Notes: generated by a model from the sequence alone, not told the origin. 64,000 bases of DNA from Pedobacter sp. D749 (GCF_019317285.1 NZ_CP079218.1:5394001-5458000), one strand, 5' to 3'. Shown: positions 1 to 9,539, counted from the stretch's first letter. Program-made: numbers and translations.

Positions 1-2
1 AC

Positions 3-182
3 GTTTGGATAGGGGAATTTGTTTCTATACTTCCTGGCGTTTCAATTGGTAAAGGAACAATTGTGGGAGCAAATTCTGTCGTATCAAGAAGTTTACCCGC
101 TAATGTAATTGCGGTGGGAACACCCGCCAAGGCGATTAAAAAATTTAATTTTGACACCAATCATTGGGAAAGAATAATATAA
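3..182 (+). CDS. Acetyltransferase, left-handed beta-helix type (3' end only)
   Basis: Only the last 59 codons are inside the window, in the frame beginning at base 3. The translation has the hexapeptide-repeat pattern of LbetaH O-acetyltransferases: VWIGEFVSILPGVSIGKGTI, then IVGANSVVSRSLP, then the usual ending VGTPAKAIKKF. Enzymes of this kind move acetyl groups from acetyl-CoA to sugars or sugar nucleotides in the cytoplasm. It stops 3 bases before the next gene and so belongs to the same polysaccharide operon. The exact substrate cannot be told. Confidence 0.85.
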   Translation, partial: VWIGEFVSILPGVSIGKGTIVGANSVVSRSLPANVIAVGTPAKAIKKFNFDTNHWERII

Positions 183-185
183 AAT

Positions 186-1319
186 ATGGAAAACATACTA
201 ATCACCGGAGGAGCTGGGTTTATAGGCTCCAATTTGGCGTTAAAATTAATTGCAAAGGGATATAAAATCACGGTTCTAGATAATTTATCTCCTCAAATTC
301 ATGGTGAGAACCCTGAAATAAGTTCCCCTTTATACATAAGTATTAAAGATAAAACAAGGTTTATTAAGGGGACGGTAACGAGTAAGGAAGATTGGGCTGA
401 GGCATTAAAAGATCAGGATGTAATCGTTCATTATGCAGCTGAAACGGGCACTGGCCAATCTATGTACGAAATTCAAAAATATGTAGATGTAAATGTAAAC
501 GGTACTGCAATTATGTTAGATTTACTGGCAAATTCTGAGCATAAAGTTAAAAAAGTAATTATTGCTTCTTCTCGTTCTATTTACGGTGAGGGAAAATATT
601 TGAACGAAAAGGGCGAAAGCATTTATCCAAAACATCGCACCTCTGAAGTGATGGACAAAGGAGATTTTGAAGTTAAGTTCTTAGGCTCCGAAACCTTGAA
701 ATTGGTTGCTACAGATGAAGATTCCAAAATTCACCCTTCATCAGTATATGGTATTACCAAGCAAAATCAGGAACAAATGATTATGACAGTTTGCCCAACC
801 ATTGGTATTTCACCAGTGGCTTTTCGTTATCAAAACGTCTATGGGCCAGGCCAATCATTGAAAAACCCTTATACAGGCATCCTGTCTATTTTCTCTACGC
901 AAATCAAAAATGGCAATGGCATTAATATTTTTGAGGATGGAAAAGAAACACGTGATTTTGTTTATATAGATGATGTTGTTGATGCTACTATTTTAGGGAT
1001 AGAAAAGGAAGAGGCAAATGGAGAAGTTTTTAATGTTGGAACAGGTGTGGCAACTGATGTAATAACGGTTGCCAACGGTTTGATTAAATATTACGGGCAA
1101 GAAGTTTCGCTAAGCATAAGCGGAAATTACCGGTTAGGCGATATCCGCCACAATTATGCCGATTTAACTAAAATCAAGTCAAAGTTAGGATTTGAGCCGA
1201 AATTTTCTTTTGATCAAGGTTTGGAAGAATTTACCAAATGGGTAAACACGCAAGAGGTAGAAAAGGATAACTATCAAAAATCCATTGATGAAATGAAGGC
1301 AAAAGGACTGTACAAGTAA
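186..1319 (+). CDS. NAD-dependent sugar epimerase/dehydratase, dTDP-L-rhamnose 4-epimerase-like
   Basis: A 377-residue extended SDR enzyme. The N-terminal Rossmann motif TGGAGFIGS (residues 7-15) binds NAD, and Y188 with K192 (SVYGITK) form the catalytic YxxxK. The stretch AAETGTGQSMYEI and the overall length resemble dTDP-L-rhamnose 4-epimerases of the WbiB/Tll type, which make dTDP-6-deoxy-L-talose, but this is from memory of the family. No rmlABCD genes are visible here, so the dTDP-rhamnose substrate would have to come from elsewhere. The next gene starts 1 base after its stop. The general function is secure; the substrate is a moderate guess. Confidence 0.85.
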   Translation: MENILITGGAGFIGSNLALKLIAKGYKITVLDNLSPQIHGENPEISSPLYISIKDKTRFIKGTVTSKEDWAEALKDQDVIVHYAAETGTGQSMYEIQKYVDVNVNGTAIMLDLLANSEHKVKKVIIASSRSIYGEGKYLNEKGESIYPKHRTSEVMDKGDFEVKFLGSETLKLVATDEDSKIHPSSVYGITKQNQEQMIMTVCPTIGISPVAFRYQNVYGPGQSLKNPYTGILSIFSTQIKNGNGINIFEDGKETRDFVYIDDVVDATILGIEKEEANGEVFNVGTGVATDVITVANGLIKYYGQEVSLSISGNYRLGDIRHNYADLTKIKSKLGFEPKFSFDQGLEEFTKWVNTQEVEKDNYQKSIDEMKAKGLYK

Positions 1320-1320
1320 T

Positions 1321-2337
1321 ATGAGTTTTTTCAAAAATAAATCTATCTTAATATTATCCGTCAAGTTTTTCAATTATGAAAATTTAATTAAGGATGAGCT
1401 ATCATTGATGGGGGCAAAAGTTGATTTATTTGATGAGCGACCGTCAAATTCATTCTACAGCAAAGCTGTTATTAGATTAAAAAAAAGCTTTTATCAGCGG
1501 AAAATCGACCAATATTATCGTGATATTATAAGAAAAGTAAAGGTTAATAAATACGATTTTTTTCTTTTAATTAAAGGAGAGGTAGTCCCCATTTTTTTTC
1601 TAGAATTTCTTAAATCAAATAATCCAGGACTAGTATTTATTTACTATACATACGATTCTTTTAAAAATAATCCTAACGGGTTAAATATTTTAAGTCATTT
1701 CGAGAGAAAGTTTACATTTGATAGAATGGATGCTGTTGAGCATGGTTTGAGTTTCAGACCGCTATTTTTCGCATCTGATTATGCCGATGTAAAGGGCAAT
1801 AATGATTTATTAGATTACGATATAGCATTTATAGGCACAGCTCATTCTGATAGATATACTTTATCTCAGGCAATTGAAAAATTAGTTAAAAGTATTGGAT
1901 TGAAAATGTTTAATTTTTACTACTCTCCAAGTAAAATACTTTTTTATTTCAGAAAGCTAACAGATAAGAATTTTCGAAAATTTGATCGAGAAAAGATTTC
2001 ATTTGGGAGCCTATCTCATAAACAGATTATCGCAGTATATAGAAAATCAAAGGCCATTCTTGACATCAATCACCCTGGTCAAAATGGTTTAACAATGCGT
2101 ACGTTTGAAACTTTAGGTATGGGTAAAAAGTTGATTACAACAAATAAGGATATTAAGAATTATCCATTTTTTAGCAGTAACAATATTTTAATCATAGATA
2201 GAGATATTCCCAACTTACATATCGAATTCTTCAAAAATGACTTCGAAAAAATTGATCAGGAAATTTATTTTTTAATGTCTCTGAGAGGTTGGTTAAAAGA
2301 GCTTTTTGAACAAGAATCTAACATCTGGAAGCTATGA
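1321..2337 (+). CDS. CgeB-like glycosyltransferase
   Basis: A 338-residue soluble protein with no signal peptide. The pattern of a Rossmann-like N-terminal half (SILILSVKFF), the central FDRMDAVEHG and FRPLFF segments, and a C-terminal DINHPGQNGLTMRTFETLGMG segment with a glycosyltransferase-B acidic/sugar-nucleotide pocket resembles the CgeB/Spore maturation protein family of glycosyltransferases found in Bacteroidota polysaccharide loci. It would add a sugar to a lipid-linked repeat unit on the cytoplasmic face of the membrane. Its stop overlaps the start of the next gene (ATGA), which indicates translational coupling. Donor and acceptor are unknown. Confidence 0.7.
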   Translation: MSFFKNKSILILSVKFFNYENLIKDELSLMGAKVDLFDERPSNSFYSKAVIRLKKSFYQRKIDQYYRDIIRKVKVNKYDFFLLIKGEVVPIFFLEFLKSNNPGLVFIYYTYDSFKNNPNGLNILSHFERKFTFDRMDAVEHGLSFRPLFFASDYADVKGNNDLLDYDIAFIGTAHSDRYTLSQAIEKLVKSIGLKMFNFYYSPSKILFYFRKLTDKNFRKFDREKISFGSLSHKQIIAVYRKSKAILDINHPGQNGLTMRTFETLGMGKKLITTNKDIKNYPFFSSNNILIIDRDIPNLHIEFFKNDFEKIDQEIYFLMSLRGWLKELFEQESNIWKL

Positions 2338-3230
2338 CAAGTGTTATCCTAACTGGCGCTTCAGGATTCTTAGGGAATTATATACATCAGGAGTTAGCTA
2401 AGACACATGAAGTAATTACAATTTCCAGAGTAAATGCTGATATTAATACAAATTTAGCATTTCAGATCCCACAACTTCCACAAGCCGATATAGTAGTACA
2501 TTGTGCTGGAAAAGCACACTCAGTTCCTAAAACGGAAATGGAGAAACAAACCTTTTTCGATGTTAACGTAACTGGTACGGCTAACCTACTTAAAGGCATA
2601 GAAACTAATGGTTTACTTCCTACAGCATTTGTATTTATAAGTACAGTGGCAGTTTATGGATGTGATTCTGGGGTAATGATTAATGAACAACATCCTTTAA
2701 ATGCAACTGATCCTTATGGACAGAGTAAAATCCAAGCTGAGCACCTTGTTGAAAGCTGGTGTTTTAAAAATGGTGTTATTTGTGCAATTTTAAGACTGCC
2801 CCTTTTAGTTGGAAACAATGCTCCCGGGAATCTTGGTTCAATGATAAACGGAATAAAGAAAGGATTTTACTTTAATATAGCTGGTGGAAAGGCAAAAAAA
2901 AGTATGGTGATGGCATTAGATGTAGCTAAGTTAATTCCAATTGTAACAAAAATTGGTGGGGTTTACAATCTTACTGACGGATATCATCCATCATTTGATG
3001 AACTTTCTAAAAACATAGCCGAGCAATTTCATAGAAAAAAACCGCTAAATATGCCATTGTGGCTTGCCAAAATATTGGCAAGCGTTGGTAATTTGTTAGG
3101 CAACAAAGTACCAATTAACACTTCGAAGTTAAATAAGATCACATCAGATTTAACTTTTGATGATTTTAAGGCAAGAAAGGAACTAAATTGGAGTCCTAGT
3201 TCGGTTATCAAATCATTTAAGGCTAATTAA
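2334..3230 (+). CDS. NAD(P)-dependent 4-keto-sugar reductase/epimerase, WbpV-like
   Basis: A 298-residue extended SDR: TGASGFLGNY at the N terminus, STVAVYG in the middle and DPYGQSK supplying the catalytic YxxxK. In Pseudomonas and Bacteroides polysaccharide loci an SDR of this kind (WbpV/WcfK-like) sits directly before a WbpL-type priming transferase and reduces UDP-4-keto-6-deoxy-GlcNAc to UDP-QuiNAc or UDP-FucNAc. The gene order here is the same: this SDR, then the WbpL-like gene, then a WbpM-like dehydratase. The SDR assignment is certain; the QuiNAc/FucNAc role is inferred from context. Confidence 0.8.
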   Translation: MTSVILTGASGFLGNYIHQELAKTHEVITISRVNADINTNLAFQIPQLPQADIVVHCAGKAHSVPKTEMEKQTFFDVNVTGTANLLKGIETNGLLPTAFVFISTVAVYGCDSGVMINEQHPLNATDPYGQSKIQAEHLVESWCFKNGVICAILRLPLLVGNNAPGNLGSMINGIKKGFYFNIAGGKAKKSMVMALDVAKLIPIVTKIGGVYNLTDGYHPSFDELSKNIAEQFHRKKPLNMPLWLAKILASVGNLLGNKVPINTSKLNKITSDLTFDDFKARKELNWSPSSVIKSFKAN

Positions 3231-3254
3231 TTTATGAACACTATAATTTTAAAA

Positions 3255-3286
3255 TTTAAACTCGAACTCAAATAATTCTATCTTTG
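3255..3286 (+). promoter_or_regulatory. Predicted Bacteroidota promoter for the WbpL-like gene
   Basis: A -7 element TATCTTTG (3279-3286, fits TAnnTTTG) is preceded after 20 bases by TTTA (3255-3258), a weak -33 element. The start codon of the next gene lies 18 bases downstream. It sits in the first real intergenic gap (73 bases) of the locus, so the priming-transferase module may have its own promoter. Confidence 0.5.
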
Positions 3287-3303
3287 TCTCCTTAATTTTT
3301 GGC

Positions 3304-4278
3304 ATGTCTATAATTTCAATAGCGGTTTTATTGCTTTCTTTATTCGCACTTGAACTGATTTACTTCAAACTCGCCGATTACTTTAATATCATCGACAAGC
3401 CAAATGCCCGAAGTTCCCATACCTCTGTAACACTAAGGGGCGGTGGGATAATTTTCTGTCTGGCTGCAATTATCTTTTTCTTTTTTTTTGGATTTCAATA
3501 TGTCTATTTTATCCTTGGCCTGGTGCTGATTTCCTTTATCAGCTTTTTGGACGATATTTTAACCTTAAACAATAAAATCAGATTAAGTGTTCATTTTATT
3601 TCGGTGATGCTGATGTTCTACCAGTGGCAATTGTTTAGTTTGCCATGGTTTTGGATTCCTATTGCAGTAATCTTGGTAATCGGTACCATTAATGCGTACA
3701 ATTTTATGGATGGAATAAATGGCATTACGGGTAGTTACAGCCTCCTTGCCATTATTACGCTTTATTACATAAACGAAAATATATATGCTTTTACTTCTCC
3801 TGCTTTATTAATCACCATTGCGCTTTCACTACTGGTTTTCAATTTTTTTAATTTCAGAAAGAAAGCGAAATGTTTTGCTGGCGATGTTGGGAGTGTTGGT
3901 ATAGCCTTCATTATTGTTTTCTTCATAGGTCAGTTAATTTTGGCTACTCATAACTTCAATTACATTTTGCTTTTACTTTTTTATGGTATAGATGCAGTAA
4001 GTACTATTTTATTTAGAGTAATCAGGAAAGAAAATATTTTTGAAGCGCATAGAAGCCATTTTTATCAATTTCTTTCTAACGAAAAAAAGACTCCCCATTT
4101 AATTGTAGCAACAATTTATCTTTTAATACAATCGATTATAAATATAATTCTTGTTTTTTTTGTTGCCGAAAATATATTCTCGGCACTGTTATTGTGTTTA
4201 TTTTGCATAGTTATTTTTATGGTTGTAAGATTTAAAATGGAAGGTAAACAACGATTGCTTAAAGCCCGGGTTGTTTAA
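3304..4278 (+). CDS. Polyprenyl-phosphate N-acetylaminosugar-1-phosphate transferase (WecA/WbpL type)
   Basis: A 324-residue integral membrane protein with about ten hydrophobic segments. It has the family landmarks in order: ARSSHT near residue 35, the Asp pair in SFLDD, NAYNFMDGINGI (NxxNxxDGxxG), the CFAGDVGS motif, and HRSHFYQF near the C terminus. The family transfers a GlcNAc-, QuiNAc- or FucNAc-1-phosphate to undecaprenyl phosphate, starting the repeat unit at the inner membrane. Placement between the WbpV-like reductase and the WbpM-like dehydratase argues for a 6-deoxy-HexNAc-1-P substrate. A second, unrelated primer lies at 32824. Confidence 0.9.
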   Translation: MSIISIAVLLLSLFALELIYFKLADYFNIIDKPNARSSHTSVTLRGGGIIFCLAAIIFFFFFGFQYVYFILGLVLISFISFLDDILTLNNKIRLSVHFISVMLMFYQWQLFSLPWFWIPIAVILVIGTINAYNFMDGINGITGSYSLLAIITLYYINENIYAFTSPALLITIALSLLVFNFFNFRKKAKCFAGDVGSVGIAFIIVFFIGQLILATHNFNYILLLLFYGIDAVSTILFRVIRKENIFEAHRSHFYQFLSNEKKTPHLIVATIYLLIQSIINIILVFFVAENIFSALLLCLFCIVIFMVVRFKMEGKQRLLKARVV

Positions 4279-4537
4279 TTGGTTTAAAACAGACATCCAT
4301 TAAATAACGATGATCAACAGTTCAGTTTGAGAAAAGATTTGAAGCCTGTTGATCGAAATAATAATTATCGAATGTAGCGTTTAAGAAGGATTTAACGTTT
4401 ATGCATAAAAAGATAATAAATAAAGAAAATTTAATGTGGATTCGTGATTGCACGATACTGAATAGTTTTTAGTTCAGTTTTATTTACATTAAGCACATTG
4501 TTAAACTGTATATTTTTTATACTAAGCCTATTGAATT

Positions 4538-6478
4538 TTGTTTACACAGATTAATATAGTACCACGCTGGATCATCTTTTTGCTCGATACTAGCATCTGT
4601 ACCTTTTCTATGGTATTTGCCTATAGTTTAAAATATAATTTAGACCTTACGGCAGTAAATGTATTCGAACTTTCCAGAAACCTGTTAATTTTTGCTGCCA
4701 TTAATATTGGCGTTTTTTTTGCCATTAAAACTTATGCAGGAATTATCAGATATACCAGCGCTCAGGATTCTTTCAGGATATTGTTCTCCATATCCCTCTC
4801 AAATGGTATATTTCTATTCATCAACCTTATTTATATTACCTTTTTTAAAGGGTTTTTGATTCCCAATACGGTACTTATTACGGCTGGTTTAACGAGCTTT
4901 TTATTACTGATTACCTATAGAGTACTGATTAAATATTTTTTTCTTTATATTAAAAATCTAAAACTGGATAAAAAGAAAGTGATTATTTACGGTGCAGGCG
5001 AGGCAGGATTGGCAACTAAAAGAACTTTCGATCATGATCCAAAGGTGAACAAAAATATTGTAGCATTTGTAGATGACGATGAAAGAAAAATTGGTAAAAC
5101 AATCGATGGTGTAAAAATTCTAGACGCTTCTAAATTGTCTATGTTGATTGAGAAGCATGAATTAGATGAGATTATTTTTGCTTCCTATGCTATTCCTGAT
5201 GAAAGGAAAAATCAGGTAATTGATTTATGTTTAGAGAACGACATTAAAGTCCTGAATATTCCGCCACGTGATGTATGGACAAACGGACAGTTAAAAACAG
5301 CACAGATACAGAAATTAAATATTGAAGATCTGCTTAACCGTAAACCTATAAAAATCGATATTGATGGCTTGGGTAATATGCTCAATAATAAACGCATATT
5401 GATTACAGGAGCAGCAGGCTCAATAGGAAGCGAAATTGTTCGCCAGCTTACAAAATTCGATGTTGGTTTAATCATTCTTTGCGATCAGGCAGAGTCGGCA
5501 TTACATGAGCTTTATCTTGAGCTAGAGGAAAACAATACTAATAAAAACTTTCACGCTTTTATAGGCGATGTTCGTGATCAACAGCGTATGGAGGTGTTAT
5601 TCAGTACCTATAAACCACATTATGTTTATCATGCTGCGGCTTATAAACATGTGCCTTTAATGGAAGATAACCCGGCAGAAGCAATCAAAGCCAATGTTTT
5701 GGGTACTAAAACAATCGCTGATAAGTCTGTTAAATACGGCGTGCAGAAATTTGTAATGATTTCTACTGATAAAGCTGTAAATCCTACCAATATCATGGGC
5801 GCATCTAAACGAATTGCCGAGATTTACGTGCAATCGTTAAATAATTCGCTTCACCAGGATAACTTTATATTTAGTAACGGATTAAGTTACATCAATAGCC
5901 TTGAGGTTAAACCAATCACTAAATTTATTACCACCCGCTTTGGTAACGTGCTTGGTTCAAACGGATCTGTTATTCCGAGATTTGAGCAGCAGATCAAAAA
6001 GGGAGGGCCTATTACGGTAACCCATCCGGAAATTACACGCTATTTTATGACTATACCCGAGGCTTGCCGTTTGGTTTTAGAAGCCGGATGTATGGGTAAG
6101 GGAGGTGAGATTTTTATCTTCGATATGGGTAAATCGGTTAAAATCGTAGAACTGGCCAAAAAAATGATTCGCTTAGCGGGTCTTGAACCTAATGTTGATG
6201 TAAAAATCGAATATACAGGATTGCGACCTGGTGAAAAACTTTATGAGGAATTGTTAAATGATGCAGAGAACACCATGCCTACCCATCATGAAAAAATAAT
6301 GATTGGAAAAGTTAGGGAATACGTGTTCTCTGATATACAAAGGCAGATATATGAGTTGATTTCATCAGCAACGTCTGATGATGATTGGCAGGTAGTAATG
6401 AATATGAAAAAATTAGTTCCTGAATTTATAAGTAAAAATTCGATATTTGAAGAACTTGATAAAGTTTTAAAAGATTAA
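4538..6478 (+). CDS. Membrane-bound UDP-GlcNAc 4,6-dehydratase, WbpM/CapD/PglF type
   Basis: A 646-residue protein. Four membrane segments (about residues 12-135) precede a first nucleotide-binding fold (GAGEAG at 152-157) and the catalytic SDR domain (TGAAGSIGS at 290-298). As in WbpM, the usual catalytic Tyr is replaced by Met: M420xxxK424 in NIMGASK, with STDKA before it. It should convert UDP-GlcNAc to UDP-4-keto-6-deoxy-GlcNAc for the WbpV-like reductase. About 20 extra residues lie between YVQSLNN and TKFITTRFG compared with the family as I recall it. The start is TTG at 4538; homologues begin near the NIVPRW segment, which supports it, but this start is not certain. Confidence 0.9.
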   Translation: MFTQINIVPRWIIFLLDTSICTFSMVFAYSLKYNLDLTAVNVFELSRNLLIFAAINIGVFFAIKTYAGIIRYTSAQDSFRILFSISLSNGIFLFINLIYITFFKGFLIPNTVLITAGLTSFLLLITYRVLIKYFFLYIKNLKLDKKKVIIYGAGEAGLATKRTFDHDPKVNKNIVAFVDDDERKIGKTIDGVKILDASKLSMLIEKHELDEIIFASYAIPDERKNQVIDLCLENDIKVLNIPPRDVWTNGQLKTAQIQKLNIEDLLNRKPIKIDIDGLGNMLNNKRILITGAAGSIGSEIVRQLTKFDVGLIILCDQAESALHELYLELEENNTNKNFHAFIGDVRDQQRMEVLFSTYKPHYVYHAAAYKHVPLMEDNPAEAIKANVLGTKTIADKSVKYGVQKFVMISTDKAVNPTNIMGASKRIAEIYVQSLNNSLHQDNFIFSNGLSYINSLEVKPITKFITTRFGNVLGSNGSVIPRFEQQIKKGGPITVTHPEITRYFMTIPEACRLVLEAGCMGKGGEIFIFDMGKSVKIVELAKKMIRLAGLEPNVDVKIEYTGLRPGEKLYEELLNDAENTMPTHHEKIMIGKVREYVFSDIQRQIYELISSATSDDDWQVVMNMKKLVPEFISKNSIFEELDKVLKD

Positions 6479-6484
6479 CTATTG

Positions 6485-8098
6485 ATGAAAAAAATACTTT
6501 TAATGGCCGTGATGGCCATTTTTTCTTTGAAGGTTTCTGCACAGGAAGCTACCCCGAATGTAAATATTCCCTATGATTATCAATTTTATCAAAAGCTGAA
6601 CCCAGCGGTTTATGATCAGCAGAATAAATTCCACTCAGCCATAAAAGGGTTTTATAGTGATGCCAGTGCATTGCAGTTGCGTTATGATTCGTTAATGAAT
6701 GCAGGTACAGATAGCTTAAACAAAAGAAGCTGGGTGCACCGTAAATTGTTTCAGGAACATCTTCTCAATTTTAAAAATGAAGACTATCATATTTATGCTG
6801 ATTTTCTTCCGGACCTGCAGATCGGTCGTGATTTTTCAGGTTCACGTTCAACATGGATGAATACCAGGGGTTTTCAGGTAGGTGGAGAAGTGGGCAAGCA
6901 GTTTTCATTTTATTTAAACGGATATGAAAATCAGGGTAAGTTTGTTGATTATGTGAATCGCTTCATTGTAAATAACCAGGTTGTGCCGGGTCAAGGCTAT
7001 GGAAAATTAGGAACTGATAAACAAGACTGGTCGTACGTTACTGCTTTGCTATCCTACACACCGAGTAAATATCTTAATTTTGGATTGGGCTACGACAAAA
7101 ATTTTATAGGCGATGGTTACCGCTCGATGTTGCTCTCTGATGTTTCTTCCAACTATTCGTTTTTCAGGGTTCGTGCTACGCTAGGCAGTGTTCAATATCA
7201 AACCATTTTTGCTTATATGTTAGATCCGGGTGCTCCAAGGCTATCTAGCGATAGGACAACAGGAGACAGGGGAAAGTGGATGGCCGCCCATTATGTAGAC
7301 TGGAACGCAACCAAAAGATTTTCTGTTGGTTTTTTTCAGGCCGTAACCTGGGCCGATGCACAAGAGGGTGCTAAACGGGGATTTGATTTTAATTATATTC
7401 ACCCCTTTATATTTTTGCGGCCAATAGAAAGTACGAATACTACTTCGCCTGATAAAATGCGGTTAGGGCTTAACCTGAAATATGAACTATTGAAAAAAAC
7501 TGCATTGTACGGACAATTTATGCTGGAAGAATTTACGGCCAAAGAGTTTTTTGCCGGAAAAGGCTATTGGGCAAATAAGTACGCTATTCAACTTGGTGTT
7601 AGGGGTTCGGACCTTTTTAAAGTGGCTAACCTAAATTATTTGGCCGAGTTTAATAGTGCAAGGCCTTATACCTATTCTCACTTTGATCGTCTTTCTAACT
7701 ATGCCAACTATAATCAATCATTAGCACATCCACTTGGGGGCAACTTTAGAGAGTTTTTAGGTTTACTAAATTATAGCTATAAAAGATTTGATGTTCAAGG
7801 TGAGGCATCGTATGCAAGGTATGGCTTAGATCCTGCTGGTATGAACTACGGGGGAGACATATTTAAAAGCTACGATACCCGTTCTGTTCAATATGGAAGC
7901 CATATTGGTCAGGGAATCGGTACTAATCTTTATTATTTAAAGGGGCAAGTGGCTTACCTCATTAATCCAAAATATAACTTAAGATTAGAGGTTGCCGGTA
8001 CCTATCGAAAAGAAAGTAATGAGTTAGGCATAAATAAAGCCAGTTTGTTAACCATTAGTATAAGAAGTTCTTTTAGGAATATATATCACGATTTTTAG
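6485..8098 (+). CDS. Wzi/RemB-like outer-membrane beta-barrel protein (copy 1)
   Basis: A 537-residue protein with a signal peptide (MKKILLMAVMAIFSLKVSAQ) and a mature part rich in alternating aromatic strands, ending in Phe as outer-membrane barrels do. The segment KNFIGDGYRSMLLSDVSSNY and the size fit the capsule-assembly Wzi family; Bacteroidota members are often named RemB after a gliding-motility protein. Wzi-type proteins help anchor or organise capsule at the cell surface. ATG at 6485 is preferred over an upstream TTG because it starts the signal peptide directly. It follows the WbpM-like gene by 6 bases. A close paralogue lies at 34397. Confidence 0.75.
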   Translation: MKKILLMAVMAIFSLKVSAQEATPNVNIPYDYQFYQKLNPAVYDQQNKFHSAIKGFYSDASALQLRYDSLMNAGTDSLNKRSWVHRKLFQEHLLNFKNEDYHIYADFLPDLQIGRDFSGSRSTWMNTRGFQVGGEVGKQFSFYLNGYENQGKFVDYVNRFIVNNQVVPGQGYGKLGTDKQDWSYVTALLSYTPSKYLNFGLGYDKNFIGDGYRSMLLSDVSSNYSFFRVRATLGSVQYQTIFAYMLDPGAPRLSSDRTTGDRGKWMAAHYVDWNATKRFSVGFFQAVTWADAQEGAKRGFDFNYIHPFIFLRPIESTNTTSPDKMRLGLNLKYELLKKTALYGQFMLEEFTAKEFFAGKGYWANKYAIQLGVRGSDLFKVANLNYLAEFNSARPYTYSHFDRLSNYANYNQSLAHPLGGNFREFLGLLNYSYKRFDVQGEASYARYGLDPAGMNYGGDIFKSYDTRSVQYGSHIGQGIGTNLYYLKGQVAYLINPKYNLRLEVAGTYRKESNELGINKASLLTISIRSSFRNIYHDF

Positions 8099-8683
8099 GC
8101 TTATTACTGTGTATTTAATAGTACAAAAAAGGGAGATTGATTTAGTTGGGAATTTCCCTAAATAAGGGAAGAATTTCTATAATTTAGTTATGTTCAAATA
8201 ATGAAGGAACCCAGGTATAATAAATTTTATAAATAACCTGAGTTCGATTAATAATGTGCTTTAATTTGGGTTCTTTGGCGCCTTACATGAACGGTCGTCA
8301 CCCTCAACTTGTTTCAGGGTCTTTATAGCAAGGCGGTTTAACAGGAAAGATGCTGAAATAAATTCAGCATGACGAAACGGCTAGCCAATTCGTACTAATA
8401 AAGTACATTAATTTTTAAACATTAATCGAACTCAGGTAAATAATTAACTTAAGAGCATCTACTGGATATAAATATTCATCTACTTTTGAAAAGCTGTAAG
8501 CTATATTTTTTGGTTAGACAAAATATAAAGGCCATTTTGTGAAAAAAATGATAAACGTAATGTTTTTATATATTTCTCGTCTACACAAACCATTTATTTG
8601 GAGTAATTGATTGACAATTTAACAATACTAAATCCTAAAGGCTTTTTTGCATATTTTTGATCAATTCTTATTATTACTCTTTT
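8099..8683. other. 585-base intergenic region, no gene seen
   Basis: No convincing ORF is present on either strand. The middle is occupied by a nested inverted-repeat element (8236-8437, listed separately). The last 100 bases are AT-rich and end in TATTTTTG (8652-8659), a good -7 element match, 24 bases before the ATG at 8684; no clear -33 element was found at the usual distance. Confidence 0.6.
8236..8437. repeat. Nested inverted-repeat (MITE-like) intergenic element
   Basis: The outer arms are a perfect 17-bp inverted repeat: ACCTGAGTTCGATTAAT at 8236-8252 and its complement at 8421-8437. Inside is a second, imperfect 26-bp inverted repeat (8297-8322 with 8348-8373) starting GTCACCCTCAACTTG and ending TTCAGCATGACG. 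The inner unit belongs to a family of GTCATnCTGA-type intergenic palindromes that is common in Bacteroidota; relatives occur at 36054 and 55643. It has no coding capacity. Confidence 0.7.
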
Positions 8684-9418
8684 ATGTTTAACATTTTTAG
8701 TAAAAAAAATAAAGTTACGGATATCGCCTGGCTGGGTATAGATATGCATTCGCATATTTTACCTGGCATTGATGATGGTTCACCTGATATACAAACTTCT
8801 TTACAATTTGTAAAATCACTGAATGCATTGGGTTTTAATCATTTAATTGCTACTCCTCATATTTTTAAAGAGCTATATCCTAATACTGCCGAAAGTATAT
8901 CACTTGCTAAAGAAAAGCTAAAGGATGCATTGAATAAAGCCAATATTTCAATAAAGCTTGAGGCGGGTGCAGAATATATGATTGATCAGGATTTTACACT
9001 AAATGAGAAACTCTGCCCTTTAGATGGGAAACATTTGCTGGTAGAAATGTCGTATTTAACAGAAAGTCCTGGTATTAGTCAATCAATATTTGATATAGAG
9101 ATCAAGGGCTTTAAGCCTGTATTGGCTCATCCTGAACGCTATACTTTTTATTTTAAAGACCTAACCCGTTTAAAGAGATTCAAAGAAAAAGGTTGTTTAA
9201 TGCAATTAAATCTGTTATCTGTATTAGGATATTATGGCAAAGATGTAAAACAACTGGCAAACCAATTACTGAAAGAAAAAATGTACGATTTTGCTGGTAC
9301 CGACCTTCACCACGATAAACATTTGGCAACACTAACTGAAGCGGTTCAATCAGGTCGATTGTACGAGTTGATTGGTAAATACGAATTCAAAAATCAAGAA
9401 GTGTTTGGGGGTAATTAA
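8684..9418 (+). CDS. PHP-type tyrosine-protein phosphatase (CpsB/YwqE family)
   Basis: A 244-residue cytoplasmic protein with the metal-binding motifs of the PHP fold: DMHSHILPGIDDG near the N terminus, ATPHIF, EAGAEY, AHPERY and GTDLHH near the C terminus. CpsB/YwqE enzymes are Mn-dependent phosphatases that remove phosphate from the tyrosine cluster of the matching BY-kinase, here the Wzc-like protein at 10360. An upstream TTG in frame (8657) overlaps the -7 element TATTTTTG, so the ATG at 8684 is the better start. It opens the export/regulation part of the locus. Confidence 0.9.
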   Translation: MFNIFSKKNKVTDIAWLGIDMHSHILPGIDDGSPDIQTSLQFVKSLNALGFNHLIATPHIFKELYPNTAESISLAKEKLKDALNKANISIKLEAGAEYMIDQDFTLNEKLCPLDGKHLLVEMSYLTESPGISQSIFDIEIKGFKPVLAHPERYTFYFKDLTRLKRFKEKGCLMQLNLLSVLGYYGKDVKQLANQLLKEKMYDFAGTDLHHDKHLATLTEAVQSGRLYELIGKYEFKNQEVFGGN

Positions 9419-9474
9419 TTTGACTTTTAAGTTAAACTTGAATTACAAGTTCATTTTTAGACAAAATTCTAATT

Positions 9475-9505
9475 TTTAGATATTACAATTAAATGATTAA
9501 GTTTG
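9475..9505 (+). promoter_or_regulatory. Predicted promoter for the Wza-like/Wzc-like pair
   Basis: TTTA (9475-9478), 19 bases, then TAAGTTTG (9498-9505), matching the Bacteroidota -33/-7 pattern with the same 19-base spacing seen in the rRNA promoters of this window. The start codon of the Wza-like gene is 34 bases downstream. Confidence 0.5.
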
Positions 9506-9539
9506 CAAGCTATTTAATCCTGTTGGATGGTATTCCCAT

